Counted from the first letter of the stretch, positions 23,136 to 31,962 are shown. The stretch is DNA of 40,169 bases from Deltaproteobacteria bacterium (GCA_013151235.1 JAADIO010000034.1:1-40169); one strand, 5' to 3'. The notes: a model not told the origin generated them from the letters alone. Program-made: numbers and translations.

Positions 23136-24167
23136 ATGGCAGGGAACAATAATGACCGGGCTCACGCCCTGGATCTTGCAGTGACACAGATCGAAAAACA
23201 GTTCGGCAAGGGAGCGATCATGCGGCTCGGTTCGGCGGGAGCGGTTGTCGATGTCCCTTCGATCTCTTCGGGCTGCCTCTCTCTGGATTGTGCACTCGGA
23301 ACCTGGGGATACCCCCGGGGCCGGATCGTGGAGATCTACGGACCGGAATCATCCGGAAAAACGACCTTGACCCTCCATGCCATTGCCGAGGCACAGAAAG
23401 CCGGGGGGGTCGCCGCCTTTGTCGATGCCGAACATGCCCTCGATGTATCCTATGCGAAGCGGTTGGGGGTGAATACCGACGATCTCCTCGTTTCCCAGCC
23501 CGATACGGGGGAGCAGGCCCTGGAGATCACCGATGTGCTGGTCCGGAGCGGCGCCGTCGATATTGTGGTGGTAGACTCTGTGGCGGCTCTTGTGCCGAGG
23601 GCGGAGATCGAGGGGGAGATGGGAGACCAGCAGGTGGGACTCCAGGCGCGGCTGATGTCCAAGGCCCTCCGCAAACTGACGGGGACCGTCTCCCGTTCGA
23701 AGACGACCCTTGTCTTTATCAACCAGATCCGGATGAAGATCGGTGTCATGTTCGGAAATCCGGAGACCACGAGCGGAGGCAATGCTCTCAAGTTCTATGC
23801 TTCTCTCCGTCTCGATATCCGACGGATCGGCCAGATCAAGGATGGGGATCAGGTCAACGGGAACCGTACCCGGGTCAAGGTGGTGAAAAACAAGGTTGCA
23901 CCTCCCTTCCGGAAGGCCGAGTTCGATATCATGTTCAACGAGGGGATCTCCCGGGAAGGGGACCTGATCGACCTCGGGGTGACCCACGAGATCATCAAGA
24001 AGAGCGGAGCCTGGTATTCCTATGGGGAGACACGGATCGGGCAGGGGCGTGAGAATGTGCGGACCTTTTTGAAGGAAAATCCTGATATCCAGAGCGAAAT
24101 CAAAACTCAGGTGGAGGAAAAATTGGGGAAGGTGACCCTCCCGAAGGAGGCTTCCGCAAAGGCTTGA
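23136..24167 (+). CDS. recA: recombinase RecA
   Basis: A 343-residue RecA of standard length: the ATP-dependent strand-exchange filament of homologous recombination and co-protease of the SOS response. Walker A is GPESSGKT (69-76), Walker B is [10 protein letters not shown], and the L2 loop segment is [30 protein letters not shown]; ends with a C-terminal lysine-rich tail. The subunit-interface start [21 protein letters not shown] is typical. [10 protein letters not shown] replaces the usual GxGGxPRGR. AAAGGAG lies 8 bases before the ATG. I saw no LexA-type operator directly upstream; the gene is probably read from the pgpA promoter, at least in part. Confidence 0.98.
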   Translation: MAGNNNDRAHALDLAVTQIEKQFGKGAIMRLGSAGAVVDVPSISSGCLSLDCALGTWGYPRGRIVEIYGPESSGKTTLTLHAIAEAQKAGGVAAFVDAEHALDVSYAKRLGVNTDDLLVSQPDTGEQALEITDVLVRSGAVDIVVVDSVAALVPRAEIEGEMGDQQVGLQARLMSKALRKLTGTVSRSKTTLVFINQIRMKIGVMFGNPETTSGGNALKFYASLRLDIRRIGQIKDGDQVNGNRTRVKVVKNKVAPPFRKAEFDIMFNEGISREGDLIDLGVTHEIIKKSGAWYSYGETRIGQGRENVRTFLKENPDIQSEIKTQVEEKLGKVTLPKEASAKA

Positions 24168-24171
24168 TTCA

Positions 24172-24201
24172 TTGACAGTTCCGAACTCTCCATGTTACGA
24201 T
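24172..24201 (+). promoter_or_regulatory. sigma-70-like promoter for pilT
   Basis: TTGACA (24172-24177), an 18-base spacer and TACGAT (24196-24201), placed directly after the recA stop. The palindrome at 24218-24360 lies between this promoter and the gene. Confidence 0.6.
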
Positions 24202-24217
24202 TTAAAGGTACGGAAAA

Positions 24218-24360
24218 GTAACGACTCAGGTCACCTCTCTTTATTCCGCATGACTGCGTTGTTGCGGTGCTCAAATCCTCAACGTATAAAAAATACGCCT
24301 CCGGTTTTGCGCTCCTCACGCCTTGTCCTGCGGAAAAATAGAAGCAACCTGAGCCGTTAC
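24218..24360. repeat. 143-bp imperfect palindrome in the pilT leader
   Basis: The two ends are GTAACGACTCAGGT (24218-24231) and its near-perfect inverted copy (24347-24360). Inverted similarity continues inward through TTCCGCA/TGCGGAA and CGTA/TACG to an A-rich loop around 24289 (TAAAAAA). The whole unit fills the leader of pilT and would fold into one long RNA stem. No protein-like frame is present. It may be a repeat family member or a MITE-like insertion; no flanking duplication was found. Confidence 0.7.
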
Positions 24361-24417
24361 ATGGGAAAGGGGAATCCTGACCTCTCGATTGATCCCAGAT
24401 CATGGAAGGCAGAGCCT

Positions 24418-25593
24418 ATGAATCTGAACGAACTGTTGAAAACAGCCATAGAACGGAAGGCTTCCGATGTCCATATCAAGGTGGGAAGTCCTCCCGTGCT
24501 TCGGATCGACGGGTCGCTCACCCCTATGATTGAGCAAAAGAGGCTGACCTCCGAAGACACCCTCGCCACAGCCTTCGCCATGATGAACAATTATCAGAAG
24601 CAGAAGTTCAAGGCGAACAGCGAGGTGGATATGGCCTACAGCGTGCCGGGGATGGGCCGTTTCCGTGTGAATATCTTCCAGCAGCGAAATACCGTCGCCA
24701 TCGTTCTTCGGGTTATTCCCCACAAGATTTTGAAGATCACAGAACTGAATCTTCCGCCCGTGATCGAAAATATGGCCCTGGAGCAGAGAGGTCTTGTCCT
24801 GGTGACGGGGACCACAGGAAGCGGGAAAACGACCACTCTGGCCTCGATGATCGATCATATCAATACCCACCGGACGGCGCATGTCATGACGATCGAGGAC
24901 CCGATCGAATATCTTCACCGGGACAACAAGAGCCTGGTGAACCAGCGGGAGATCGGCAATGATGTGAAGGCCTTCGACAGTGCGCTCCGTTCCTCCCTCC
25001 GCCAGGACCCCGATGTGATTCTCGTCGGGGAGATGAGGGACTACGAGACGATTTCGACGGCCCTCATGGCGGCGGAAACAGGACATTTCGTCATGAGTAC
25101 CCTCCATACCGTCGATGCAACGGAGACGGTGAACCGGATTATCTCCGTCTTTCCGCCCTATCAGCAGAAGCAGATGCGGATTCAGCTTGCGGCCGTGATC
25201 AAAGGGATCATTTCTCAGCGGCTGGTTGTCCGGGCTGACGGCAAGGGACGGATTCCGGCAACGGAGGTCATGGTCGCGACGAATCTGATCCGGGAGTATA
25301 TCATCGACAAGGAGAAGACCAAACTGATTCACGATGCGATTGCCGCCGGTAAGAGCCAGTACGGGATGCAGACCTTCGACCAGTCGTTGATGGAACTCTA
25401 CCATCGCGGCCTGATCTCCTACGAAGAGGCCTTGAAGCGAAGTTCCAATCCGGATGACTTTGCCCTCAAGGCTCGGGGGATTCAGTCGACGAGCGATCTT
25501 GCCTGGGAAGAGCAGGGACAAGCGGGCGGGGTGCAAAAAGAAGAATCGCCCGCCTCCGATGATGAATTCAAGATTGATCGTTTTTTTAATTAA
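24418..25593 (+). CDS. pilT: type IV pilus retraction ATPase PilT family
   Basis: A 391-residue hexameric secretion ATPase that powers pilus retraction (twitching, surface sensing, DNA uptake). N-terminal domain LNELLKTAIERKASDVHIKVGSPP, Walker A GTTGSGKT (131-138), Asp box TIEDPIEY (158-165), Walker B DVILVGEMRD (199-208), His box STLHTVDA (227-234) and the PilT-type tail GMQTFDQSLMELYHRGLI. A longer acidic C-terminal extension (about 360-391, ending DDEFKIDRFFN) suggests a PilU-like or accessory paralogue. ATG 24418 has GGAAGG 8 bases upstream; the open frame upstream is leader. No other pilus genes are in the window; a pilT between recA and alaS recalls Geobacter. Confidence 0.92.
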   Translation: MNLNELLKTAIERKASDVHIKVGSPPVLRIDGSLTPMIEQKRLTSEDTLATAFAMMNNYQKQKFKANSEVDMAYSVPGMGRFRVNIFQQRNTVAIVLRVIPHKILKITELNLPPVIENMALEQRGLVLVTGTTGSGKTTTLASMIDHINTHRTAHVMTIEDPIEYLHRDNKSLVNQREIGNDVKAFDSALRSSLRQDPDVILVGEMRDYETISTALMAAETGHFVMSTLHTVDATETVNRIISVFPPYQQKQMRIQLAAVIKGIISQRLVVRADGKGRIPATEVMVATNLIREYIIDKEKTKLIHDAIAAGKSQYGMQTFDQSLMELYHRGLISYEEALKRSSNPDDFALKARGIQSTSDLAWEEQGQAGGVQKEESPASDDEFKIDRFFN

Positions 25594-25656
25594 TCATAAT
25601 CTTAATCCATACGCATTCTCCGGATCGACCCCCATTTCTTGCGCCCCACGATTCTA

Positions 25657-25685
25657 TTGACAAGATTGCCCAAAGTCTTTATTCT
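25657..25685 (+). promoter_or_regulatory. sigma-70-like promoter for alaS
   Basis: TTGACA (25657-25662), a 17-base spacer and TATTCT (25680-25685), about 40 bases before the alaS start. Confidence 0.65.
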
Positions 25686-25728
25686 TTAAGCGGATTCAGT
25701 GATGAATGGAACAAATAAAGGGGCAAAA

Positions 25729-28383
25729 ATGAAGGGTTCGGAAATTCGCAGCCTTTTTTTGGATTATTTTGAGAAAAAAGGCCACAAAATTCTCTCCAGC
25801 TCTTCCCTGATCCCCCGGGATGACCCGACCCTTCTCTTTACCAATGCGGGGATGGTCCAGTTTAAAGATATCTTTACGGGGGAGAAAAAGCGGACGGTTC
25901 CGACGGCGGCCACGTCGCAGAAGTGCATGCGGGCCGGCGGCAAACATAACGACCTGGAGAATGTGGGACGTACGGCCCGTCACCAGACCTTCTTCGAAAT
26001 GCTGGGCAACTTCTCTTTCGGCGACTATTTCAAGGAGGAGGCGATTCCCCTGGCCTGGAAATTTCTGACCGGGGAGCTTTCTCTTCCCACCGAACGTCTC
26101 TGGGTCAGCGTCTATCACGAAGATGAAGAGGCTTTCCGGATCTGGAAAGAGAAGATGCACGTTCCGGAGGAGCGGATCCTCCGCCTGGGAGAGAAGGACA
26201 ACTTCTGGGCCATGGGTGACATCGGTCCCTGCGGCCCCTGTTCCGAAATTCACATCGATCAGGGAGAGGGAATCGGCTGCGGCCGGTCCGGATGCAATGT
26301 GGAATGTGACTGCGACCGCTTCCTGGAAATCTGGAACCTTGTCTTCATGCAGTATTCACGCGACGCTGCGGGCCAACTTACTCCCTTGCCGAAGCCGAGT
26401 ATCGACACCGGCATGGGCTTGGAACGCATCACAGCCGTGGTGCAGGGGGTGACCTCCAATTACGATACCGATCTTTTCTCGGGGATCATTGAGGCGATCT
26501 GCTCGATTGCCGGGGTCCGGTACGGTACAGGACAGGACTCCGATACATCCATCCGGGTGATTGCCGATCATATCCGGGCATTGACTTTCCTCATTGCCGA
26601 CGGCGTTCTTCCGAGCAATGAAGGGCGGGGCTACGTGCTCAGGCGGGTCTTGCGAAGAGCGGCCCGGCACGGTAAACTCTTGAACGTGGAAGGTCCTTTT
26701 CTCTACAGGCTCTCTGCAACGGTCGTCGATGAGATGCGGGGGGGCTATCCGGAACTGGTCCCGGCCCGGGAGCATGTGGCGGCCGTCATCCTGAATGAGG
26801 AGGAACGTTTTCTCCATACCCTGGATCAGGGGCTGGCCCTCCTCAACGAAGAGATCGACAAACTGGCGCGGTCGGGGGAAACGATCCTGGCGGGAGAGGA
26901 GGTTTTTAAACTCTATGATACCTATGGTTTTCCGCTTGATCTGACCCGGGACATCCTTGGGGAGAAAGGGCTTTCCCTCGACGAAACCGGATTTCATAAG
27001 GCGATGAACCGGCAACGGGAGCGGGCACGGTCCTCCTGGAAAGGGGGCGGTGAAAAAGGGGTTGACCCTCTTTTCAAGGGATTGTCCGAAAAGTTCTCCA
27101 CCTCTTTTGTAGGCTATGAGCGGATCGAGGCTGTAGCTACAGTGGTTGCCCTCATTCAGGAGGGCAAGGTTGTCGAGGCGGTCTCGAAAGGGGAGGAGGC
27201 CCTGGCGGTCCTCGATGTGACTCCCTTTTATGCGGAATCGGGCGGTCAGGTCGGAGATCAGGGACGGATCGAGTGGGAAGGAGGGAGTGCCGTCGTTCAT
27301 GAGACCCGCCGGCCTGCCGGGGAGATGATTGTTCATGCCGTCCGGGTGGAAGAAGGGAAGCTGCAGACGAGGCAGGCGGTTACCGCGAAAGTGGATTCCG
27401 AGGTCCGTCGGAAGACGGCGGACAACCATACGGCCACCCATATTCTCCAGGCTGTTTTGCGCCGGGTGTTGGGAGATCATGTGAAACAGGCCGGGTCGCT
27501 GGTTGCGCCCGACCGGCTCCGGTTTGATTTTACACACTTCACGCAGGTGGGGCCCCGTGAACTGGAACGGATCGAACAACTGGCCAACGAATGGATTCGG
27601 CGGGACGCCCCTGTTCAAAAAGAGGTCAAGCCGCTGAACGAGGCGTTAGACGAAGGGGTCACGGCTCTCTTCGGGGAGAAGTATGGCGATGAGGTCCGAG
27701 TGATCTCGATCCCGGGTCTTTCAAAGGAACTCTGCGGCGGAACGCATATCGATCGGACGGGTGAAATCGGTCTTTTCAAGATTGTTCATGAGGGAGGGAT
27801 CGCAGCCGGGGTCCGCAGGATTGAGGCGGTCACGGCGGACAGCGCCTACCGGTCCTTCAAATCCTCTGAATCGGAACTTCTGAGTCTTGCGGAGATGGTT
27901 CGGGGCGCGCCGGGAGAGATTGTCTCTAAGGTGGAAAAAATCCTCCGGGATCGAAAGGCTCTGACTGCCGAAGTGGCTGCCCTGAAGCGGGAGCTTGCCG
28001 CAGCGAAAGGGGGCGATCTTGACGAAGATGTGCAGGAAGTGGAGGGGATCCGGATTCTCTCCCGGCGAATGGACCGACTGTCCATCGAGGAGCTGCGTGA
28101 CTTTGCAGACCAGGCAAGGGACAAGATCGGATCGGGTGTGATTGTGGCCGGGTCCGCCAACGATGGAAAGGTCGCCCTCGTGGCGATGGTCAGCCGCGAT
28201 CTGACCGGCAAGGTTCATGCCGGGAATCTGATTCGGGAAGTGGCGAAGGTGACCGGCGGAGGCGGAGGCGGAAGGCCGGACATGGCACAGGCCGGCGGAA
28301 AAGACCCCTCCCGGTTGGATGAAGCTCTGTCGATGGTAGCGGACCTGGTTCGTCAACAGGTGGGACCGGCCGGTTCCGGTTAA
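25729..28383 (+). CDS. alaS: alanine--tRNA ligase
   Basis: An 884-residue class II synthetase of normal length. It has an N-terminal catalytic domain (MKGSEIRSLFLDYFEKKGH, FTNAGMVQFKDIFTGE, motif region HQTFFEMLGNFSFGDYF), a tRNA-recognition region, and an editing domain with HTATH (567-571) and CGGTH (669-673). The C-terminal C-Ala domain is glycine-rich (TGGGGGGRPDMAQAGG) and DHH-like. ATG 25729 is preferred because AAAGGGG lies 5 bases upstream and homologues begin MKxSEIR; GTG 25699 and ATG 25702 are in frame but lack an SD. The gene has its own promoter and no T-box. Confidence 0.97.
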   Translation: MKGSEIRSLFLDYFEKKGHKILSSSSLIPRDDPTLLFTNAGMVQFKDIFTGEKKRTVPTAATSQKCMRAGGKHNDLENVGRTARHQTFFEMLGNFSFGDYFKEEAIPLAWKFLTGELSLPTERLWVSVYHEDEEAFRIWKEKMHVPEERILRLGEKDNFWAMGDIGPCGPCSEIHIDQGEGIGCGRSGCNVECDCDRFLEIWNLVFMQYSRDAAGQLTPLPKPSIDTGMGLERITAVVQGVTSNYDTDLFSGIIEAICSIAGVRYGTGQDSDTSIRVIADHIRALTFLIADGVLPSNEGRGYVLRRVLRRAARHGKLLNVEGPFLYRLSATVVDEMRGGYPELVPAREHVAAVILNEEERFLHTLDQGLALLNEEIDKLARSGETILAGEEVFKLYDTYGFPLDLTRDILGEKGLSLDETGFHKAMNRQRERARSSWKGGGEKGVDPLFKGLSEKFSTSFVGYERIEAVATVVALIQEGKVVEAVSKGEEALAVLDVTPFYAESGGQVGDQGRIEWEGGSAVVHETRRPAGEMIVHAVRVEEGKLQTRQAVTAKVDSEVRRKTADNHTATHILQAVLRRVLGDHVKQAGSLVAPDRLRFDFTHFTQVGPRELERIEQLANEWIRRDAPVQKEVKPLNEALDEGVTALFGEKYGDEVRVISIPGLSKELCGGTHIDRTGEIGLFKIVHEGGIAAGVRRIEAVTADSAYRSFKSSESELLSLAEMVRGAPGEIVSKVEKILRDRKALTAEVAALKRELAAAKGGDLDEDVQEVEGIRILSRRMDRLSIEELRDFADQARDKIGSGVIVAGSANDGKVALVAMVSRDLTGKVHAGNLIREVAKVTGGGGGGRPDMAQAGGKDPSRLDEALSMVADLVRQQVGPAGSG

Positions 28384-28405
28384 CGGTCCCGTCGGCAGGT
28401 CGGCT

Positions 28406-28447
28406 GAAACGGTTTTCGCTGTTTGAACTGTTCGAACGGTTGAAGCG
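28406..28447. repeat. degenerate short tandem repeat (GAACGGTT type)
   Basis: Units such as GAAACGGTTTT, GTTTGAACT, GTTCGAACG and GTTGAAG follow each other with a period of about 8-10 bases between alaS and the phasin-like gene. A 22-base imperfect palindrome centred on TTCGAA is part of it. Confidence 0.5.
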
Positions 28448-28472
28448 GATTCATATTTAAGGAGGGACGATC

Positions 28473-28793
28473 ATGTTTGAGCCGATGAAAAAAGCGCTTT
28501 TGGTTGGACTGGGGATTCAGGAGAAGATGAAAGAGTATGTGGACGACCTGGTCCGAAAGGGGGAAGTCAGCAAGGAGCAGAGCGGTTCTCTGTTCAAGGA
28601 TCTGATGGGGTCCGCGGAAAAGAATCTTGAAGGATTGGAAAAGAGCTGGCGGGAAATTATCCAGTCGACCATGGAGCGGATGAACCTCCCTACCCGCACG
28701 GATATGGAAAATCTGGAAAAGAAGGTGAATGCACTCAGCCGTCGTCTGGCCAAGCTCGACAAAGAGGGGAAAGAAGAAGAGGAAGAAAAGTGA
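28473..28793 (+). CDS. phasin-like coiled-coil protein (COG3937 type)
   Basis: A 106-residue, highly charged helical protein. It has an amphipathic N-terminus (MFEPMKKALLVGLGIQEKM), a coiled-coil middle and a heptad-rich C-terminal end (TRTDMENLEKKVNALSRRLAKL) closing with a Glu/Lys run. This matches the polyhydroxyalkanoate-synthesis-regulator phasin group, which coats granules or acts as a small coiled-coil factor; no PHA genes are visible here. AAGGAGG lies 7 bases before the ATG. The TGA stop belongs to the mobile element that begins at 28791. The ancestral stop, TAA, is preserved in frame on the far side of the element (29095-29097), so the insertion left the protein unchanged. Confidence 0.8.
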   Translation: MFEPMKKALLVGLGIQEKMKEYVDDLVRKGEVSKEQSGSLFKDLMGSAEKNLEGLEKSWREIIQSTMERMNLPTRTDMENLEKKVNALSRRLAKLDKEGKEEEEEK

Positions 28794-29090
28794 TAAGGTC
28801 GTAAAAAGTCGTTTTTCGGATTTCGTTCATGGTTCGACAGGCTCACCACGAACGGTTCATTAAACTTTCCGAGCATGTGGTTCGGCAAGCCGACCACGAA
28901 CGGTTCATTAAACTTTCCGAGCATGTGGTTCGGCAAGCTCATCATGCTCGGAAGCTTGCCGAACCACACGAACGGAATATCAATAACTTACACCGTTCGC
29001 CCTGAGCACGGCTCTCCTGAGTATGTCGAAGGGCCTGTCCTGAGCCGGCCGAAGGGTCGAAGGGCTTTGCGAGTTTTTACGAGACCATCA
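28791..29090. mobile_element. MITE-like element, copy 2 (300 bp), after the phasin-like gene
   Basis: The left end is TGATAAGGTCGTAAAAAGTC (28791-28810). The right end, read on the other strand, is TGATGGTCTCGTAAAAACTC (29090-29071). AAAG flanks both sides (28787-28790 and 29091-29094). The interior matches copy 1 near both ends and is expanded by a 48-bp tandem duplication (units starting at 28846 and 28894, with CCACGAACGGTTCATTAAAC). Several internal inverted repeats around GGTTCGGCAAGC occur. No coding capacity. It occupies nearly all the gap between the phasin-like gene and ruvX. Confidence 0.8.
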
Positions 29091-29134
29091 AAAGTAAGTC
29101 CTTGATTTTCCTCTGTACCTGTGGAAGGAGTTTG

Positions 29135-29560
29135 ATGAGAGCGATCGGTCTTGATTTCGGTGAGAAGAGTATCGGTGTCTCCGTGAGCGATCCTCTGGGA
29201 ATGATCGCCCAGGGTTTGAAGACGATTCGTCGCAAGAGCTGGCATGCCGATCTGGAGGAACTCCGTGCGATCATCGACGAATACGAAGCCGACCGTCTGA
29301 TAGTCGGCCTGCCCAGGAATATGGACGGAAGCTTCGGGCCTTCCGCCGAGAAGGTACAGCTCTTTATGAAAAAGTTGAAGATTTTCAACCTTCCCATTGA
29401 GCCGGTGGATGAGCGCTTAACGACCGTCATGGCGGAACGGGCATTGCTGGAAGGAGACGTGAGCCGTAAGAGAAGGAAACAGGTGATCGATCAGGTGGCG
29501 GCGGCTCTCATCCTTCAGGGTTACCTGGATCGGCTCAGCCGGGAGCGGAAGGGTGATTAG
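29135..29560 (+). CDS. ruvX: Holliday junction resolvase-like RuvX (YqgF)
   Basis: A 141-residue RNase H-fold nuclease. YqgF/RuvX processes the 5' end of 16S pre-rRNA and resolves Holliday junctions in vitro. Motifs: AIGLDFGEKSIGVSVSDPLG with the first catalytic Asp, LIVGLPRNMDGSFGPSAEKV, PVDERLTTVMAER, and DQVAAALILQGYLD with the last Asp. ATG 29135 has GGAAGGAG 4 bases upstream; an earlier in-frame start (29102) is just outside the MITE-like element and lacks an SD. The mltG start overlaps the end of this gene, as in many deltaproteobacteria. Confidence 0.93.
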   Translation: MRAIGLDFGEKSIGVSVSDPLGMIAQGLKTIRRKSWHADLEELRAIIDEYEADRLIVGLPRNMDGSFGPSAEKVQLFMKKLKIFNLPIEPVDERLTTVMAERALLEGDVSRKRRKQVIDQVAAALILQGYLDRLSRERKGD

Positions 29561-30554
29561 AAGCCGGCTTCCTTTCCTGATCTTTTTTGTCCTGAGCGGG
29601 ATCACTCTATCGGCGGTTTACTTCTATTCTCTTCTCTACGTTCCGCAGCAGGAGTCAGCCAAACCGGTTATTGTGGAGATTCCGTTCGGTATGTCGGTGC
29701 AGGCGGCCGCTCTTCGCCTTCGTGATCTGGGATTGATCCACTCCGCTGTCGCCTTCAGGGTTCTGACCCGTCTGACCGCTTCCGAAGGAATGATCCGAGC
29801 CGGGGAGTATCCTCTGTCGGCGGAGATGTCGCCGCGGGAAATTCTCCGGCAATTGCGCCGGGGGGCGGTGATCCTCCATCGGGTGACAATCCCGGAAGGG
29901 TTGAGAGGCGAGGATGTGGCACGGATCGTTGCGGCGAAATTCCCCCTTTCCCGGAAGCGTCTCGTGGCACTTCAGTCCGATCCCAAATTCATTGCCTCCC
30001 TTGGCGTTCAGGCTCCAACCCTTGAGGGATATCTTCTGCCCGAGACCTATTCCTTTCCGAAGAACGTGACGGAGAAAGAAGTGTTGCGCAAGATGGTTTC
30101 CGATATGCAGGCATTCTTCGATGCGAAAAAACGTCAACGGGCGGAGCAGCTTGGTCTGTCCTTTCATCAGGTTCTGACCCTGGCATCGATCATCGAGAAA
30201 GAGGCCGCCCGGGAGGATGAAAAGCCCCGGATCGCCTCCGTTTACTACAATCGGTTAAAAAAAGGAATGCGTCTTCAAAGCGATCCCACCGTGATCTACG
30301 GGATCAAGAACTTCGACGGGAACCTCCGCCGGCGGGACCTGAAGGCGGATACTCCTTACAATACCTACACACGGTACGGTCTTCCCCCCACGCCGATCGC
30401 GAACCCAGGCAAAAGCTCTATCATGGCCGTCCTTTATCCGGAGGTCTCCCCCTATCTCTATTTCGTTTCCCGGAACGACGGAACGCACGCCTTTTCCGTA
30501 ACATTGGCGGAGCATAATCGGGCTGTGAACCGTTATCAGCGAAGACGGCGATGA
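29553..30554 (+). CDS. mltG: endolytic murein transglycosylase MltG
   Basis: A 333-residue inner-membrane lytic transglycosylase thought to cut nascent glycan and end strand synthesis. Membrane anchor at about 7-29, a LysM-like region (about 38-110), then the YceG catalytic domain: PEGLRGEDVARIV, TLEGYLLPETYSFPKN, ASIIEKEA with catalytic E215, YYNRLKKGMRLQSDPTVIYGI, YNTYTRYGLPPTPIANPG and FVSRNDGTHAFSVTLAEHN. It starts at GTG 29553, overlapping ruvX by 8 bases, so translation is coupled. Substrate is periplasmic peptidoglycan. Confidence 0.95.
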   Translation: MIRSRLPFLIFFVLSGITLSAVYFYSLLYVPQQESAKPVIVEIPFGMSVQAAALRLRDLGLIHSAVAFRVLTRLTASEGMIRAGEYPLSAEMSPREILRQLRRGAVILHRVTIPEGLRGEDVARIVAAKFPLSRKRLVALQSDPKFIASLGVQAPTLEGYLLPETYSFPKNVTEKEVLRKMVSDMQAFFDAKKRQRAEQLGLSFHQVLTLASIIEKEAAREDEKPRIASVYYNRLKKGMRLQSDPTVIYGIKNFDGNLRRRDLKADTPYNTYTRYGLPPTPIANPGKSSIMAVLYPEVSPYLYFVSRNDGTHAFSVTLAEHNRAVNRYQRRRR

Positions 30555-30562
30555 ATCTTTTC

Positions 30563-30589
30563 TTGACAGAGCCCCTTCTTTTCTATAGA
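30563..30589 (+). promoter_or_regulatory. possible promoter for pyrE
   Basis: TTGACA (30563-30568) and TATAGA (30584-30589) with a short 15-base spacer, about 45 bases before the start codon. The short spacer makes it uncertain. Confidence 0.4.
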
Positions 30590-30635
30590 AACGACCCTCA
30601 ATGAGAAGCCAACCTGCAATAAAAAGGGAACCGTG

Positions 30636-31214
30636 ATGACCGATAGCCCGGAAGTGTTGAAGCGCCGATTGATAGAGATCATTCTGGAACGTTCCTTTCA
30701 GTTCAATGAGGAGCCGACCTTCCGGCTTGTTTCGGGAAAGAAGAGCCGATACTATTTCAACTGCAAGGCGACGACCCTCCACCCGGAAGGAATGGTTCTG
30801 ATCGGGCGGATCGGGTTTGAACGGATTCGGGAGCTTGTCCCCCGGGGAGTCGGCGGACTGACCCTTGGCGCCGACCCTTTGGCCTATGCCGTGAGTTTTC
30901 ATTCGGCTCTGGCCGGGGCGCCGATCGAGACCTTCATCGTTCGGAAGGAGGCGAAGAAGCACGGCCTCATGCGGAAGATCGAGGGGAACGTCCGGAAGGG
31001 GGACCGCGTCGTCGTGGTGGATGATGTCGTCACGACGGGGGGGTCGACCCTGCAGGCCGTTGAGGCTGCACAGTCGGCGGGATTCGATGTCGTCCGGATC
31101 CTCACCCTTGTTGACCGCCAGGAAGGGGGGCGGGAGAATATCGAAAAGACCGGGATACCCTTTGAAGCGATCCTGACCCGGGATGAGGTGATGGAGGTGT
31201 ATCGCGGCCGATAA
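30636..31214 (+). CDS. pyrE: orotate phosphoribosyltransferase
   Basis: A 192-residue type I phosphoribosyltransferase: orotate + PRPP to OMP and PPi in pyrimidine synthesis. Visible are FRLVSGKKSRYYFNCKAT, the LTLGADPLAYAVSF loop, RKEAKKHG and the PRPP motif VVVVDDVVTTGGST. ATG 30636 has AAAGGGA 6 bases upstream; GTG 30633 directly before it is possible. It stands between mltG and a TPR protein. The loop residues after RKE (AKKHGLMRKIEG) match bacterial PyrE rather than UMP synthase. Confidence 0.94.
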   Translation: MTDSPEVLKRRLIEIILERSFQFNEEPTFRLVSGKKSRYYFNCKATTLHPEGMVLIGRIGFERIRELVPRGVGGLTLGADPLAYAVSFHSALAGAPIETFIVRKEAKKHGLMRKIEGNVRKGDRVVVVDDVVTTGGSTLQAVEAAQSAGFDVVRILTLVDRQEGGRENIEKTGIPFEAILTRDEVMEVYRGR

Positions 31215-31281
31215 CGGTTGCAAGAAAAGTCCGCCTAATGCACTTATCAGATTTTGAGCTCATTCGTTTTGCCACAGCCAA

Positions 31282-31962
31282 ATGTCCAAAATTTTCCTCT
31301 TTTATATCCTTACGGTTCTGACCCGGAGCCCCCTGCTGGCGCTTCTCGTCATTGTGGCGCTCTATTTCTTTCTCGACCGGCGTTTTGTGGGGCTGCTCCC
31401 TGATTTCTCCGCCCTCTTCCGAACGCGCCGGGAGATTGCCCGGCTGAAACAGGAGGTGATGCTCAATCCCCATAATGCGGAGGCCTTGAGTGATCTGGGG
31501 CGATACCTTGTGCAAACAGGGAAAGACCGTGAGGGGGTGTCGTTTCTTGAACGGGCGTTGCCCCGGATGGGAGAGATCAGCGAGACACGTTTCTATCTCG
31601 GTCTGGGTTACCTCCACCTCGGACAGATGGAAAAAGCGGAAGAGCATTTACGGGCCGTACTGCAAATCGACCCTCGTTACGGCTATGGGGAGGCATGGTT
31701 GCGAATGGGAGACCTCAAGGTTCTGGAAAAGGATCTTGCCGGGGCGCTTGAGTCCTATCAGGCTTTTGTCGGGATTCACACATCAAGCTCGGAAGGGTTC
31801 TATAAGATGGGGGAGGTCTGTCAACGGCTGGACGATCGCGAGAAAGCAAAAGAATACTATTCAAAATCGATGAACGCCATGCGGGGTTCCCCGCCTCACA
31901 AGAAACGGATCGACCGTCCCTGGTTCTGGAAAGCAAGGATGAAGCTTATGCAGGGAATATGA
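31282..31962 (+). CDS. membrane-anchored TPR protein
   Basis: 226 residues. An N-terminal hydrophobic segment (about 4-30) anchors the protein; the rest is a tetratricopeptide array. Repeats are seen at about 60-93 (NPHNAEALSDLGRYLVQTGK), 94-130 (ETRFYLGLGYLHLGQMEKAEEHL), 131-165 (YGEAWLRMGDLKVLEKDLAGALESY) and 166-200 (SEGFYKMGEVCQRLDDREKAKEYY). Topology, and hence whether the TPRs face the cytoplasm or periplasm, is not settled. TPR proteins act as scaffolds; no partner can be inferred. No good SD precedes ATG 31282. It follows pyrE after 67 bases. Confidence 0.8.
   Translation: MSKIFLFYILTVLTRSPLLALLVIVALYFFLDRRFVGLLPDFSALFRTRREIARLKQEVMLNPHNAEALSDLGRYLVQTGKDREGVSFLERALPRMGEISETRFYLGLGYLHLGQMEKAEEHLRAVLQIDPRYGYGEAWLRMGDLKVLEKDLAGALESYQAFVGIHTSSSEGFYKMGEVCQRLDDREKAKEYYSKSMNAMRGSPPHKKRIDRPWFWKARMKLMQGI

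Noticed and set aside
25594-25728. T-box or riboswitch before alaS, and preQ1 riboswitch before queD
   Set aside because: The leaders are too short (about 40 and 18 bases) and contain no matching core motif.
26356-27618. 420-codon open frame antisense to alaS
   Set aside because: It is a shadow of a highly conserved synthetase on the other strand, with no recognisable domain.
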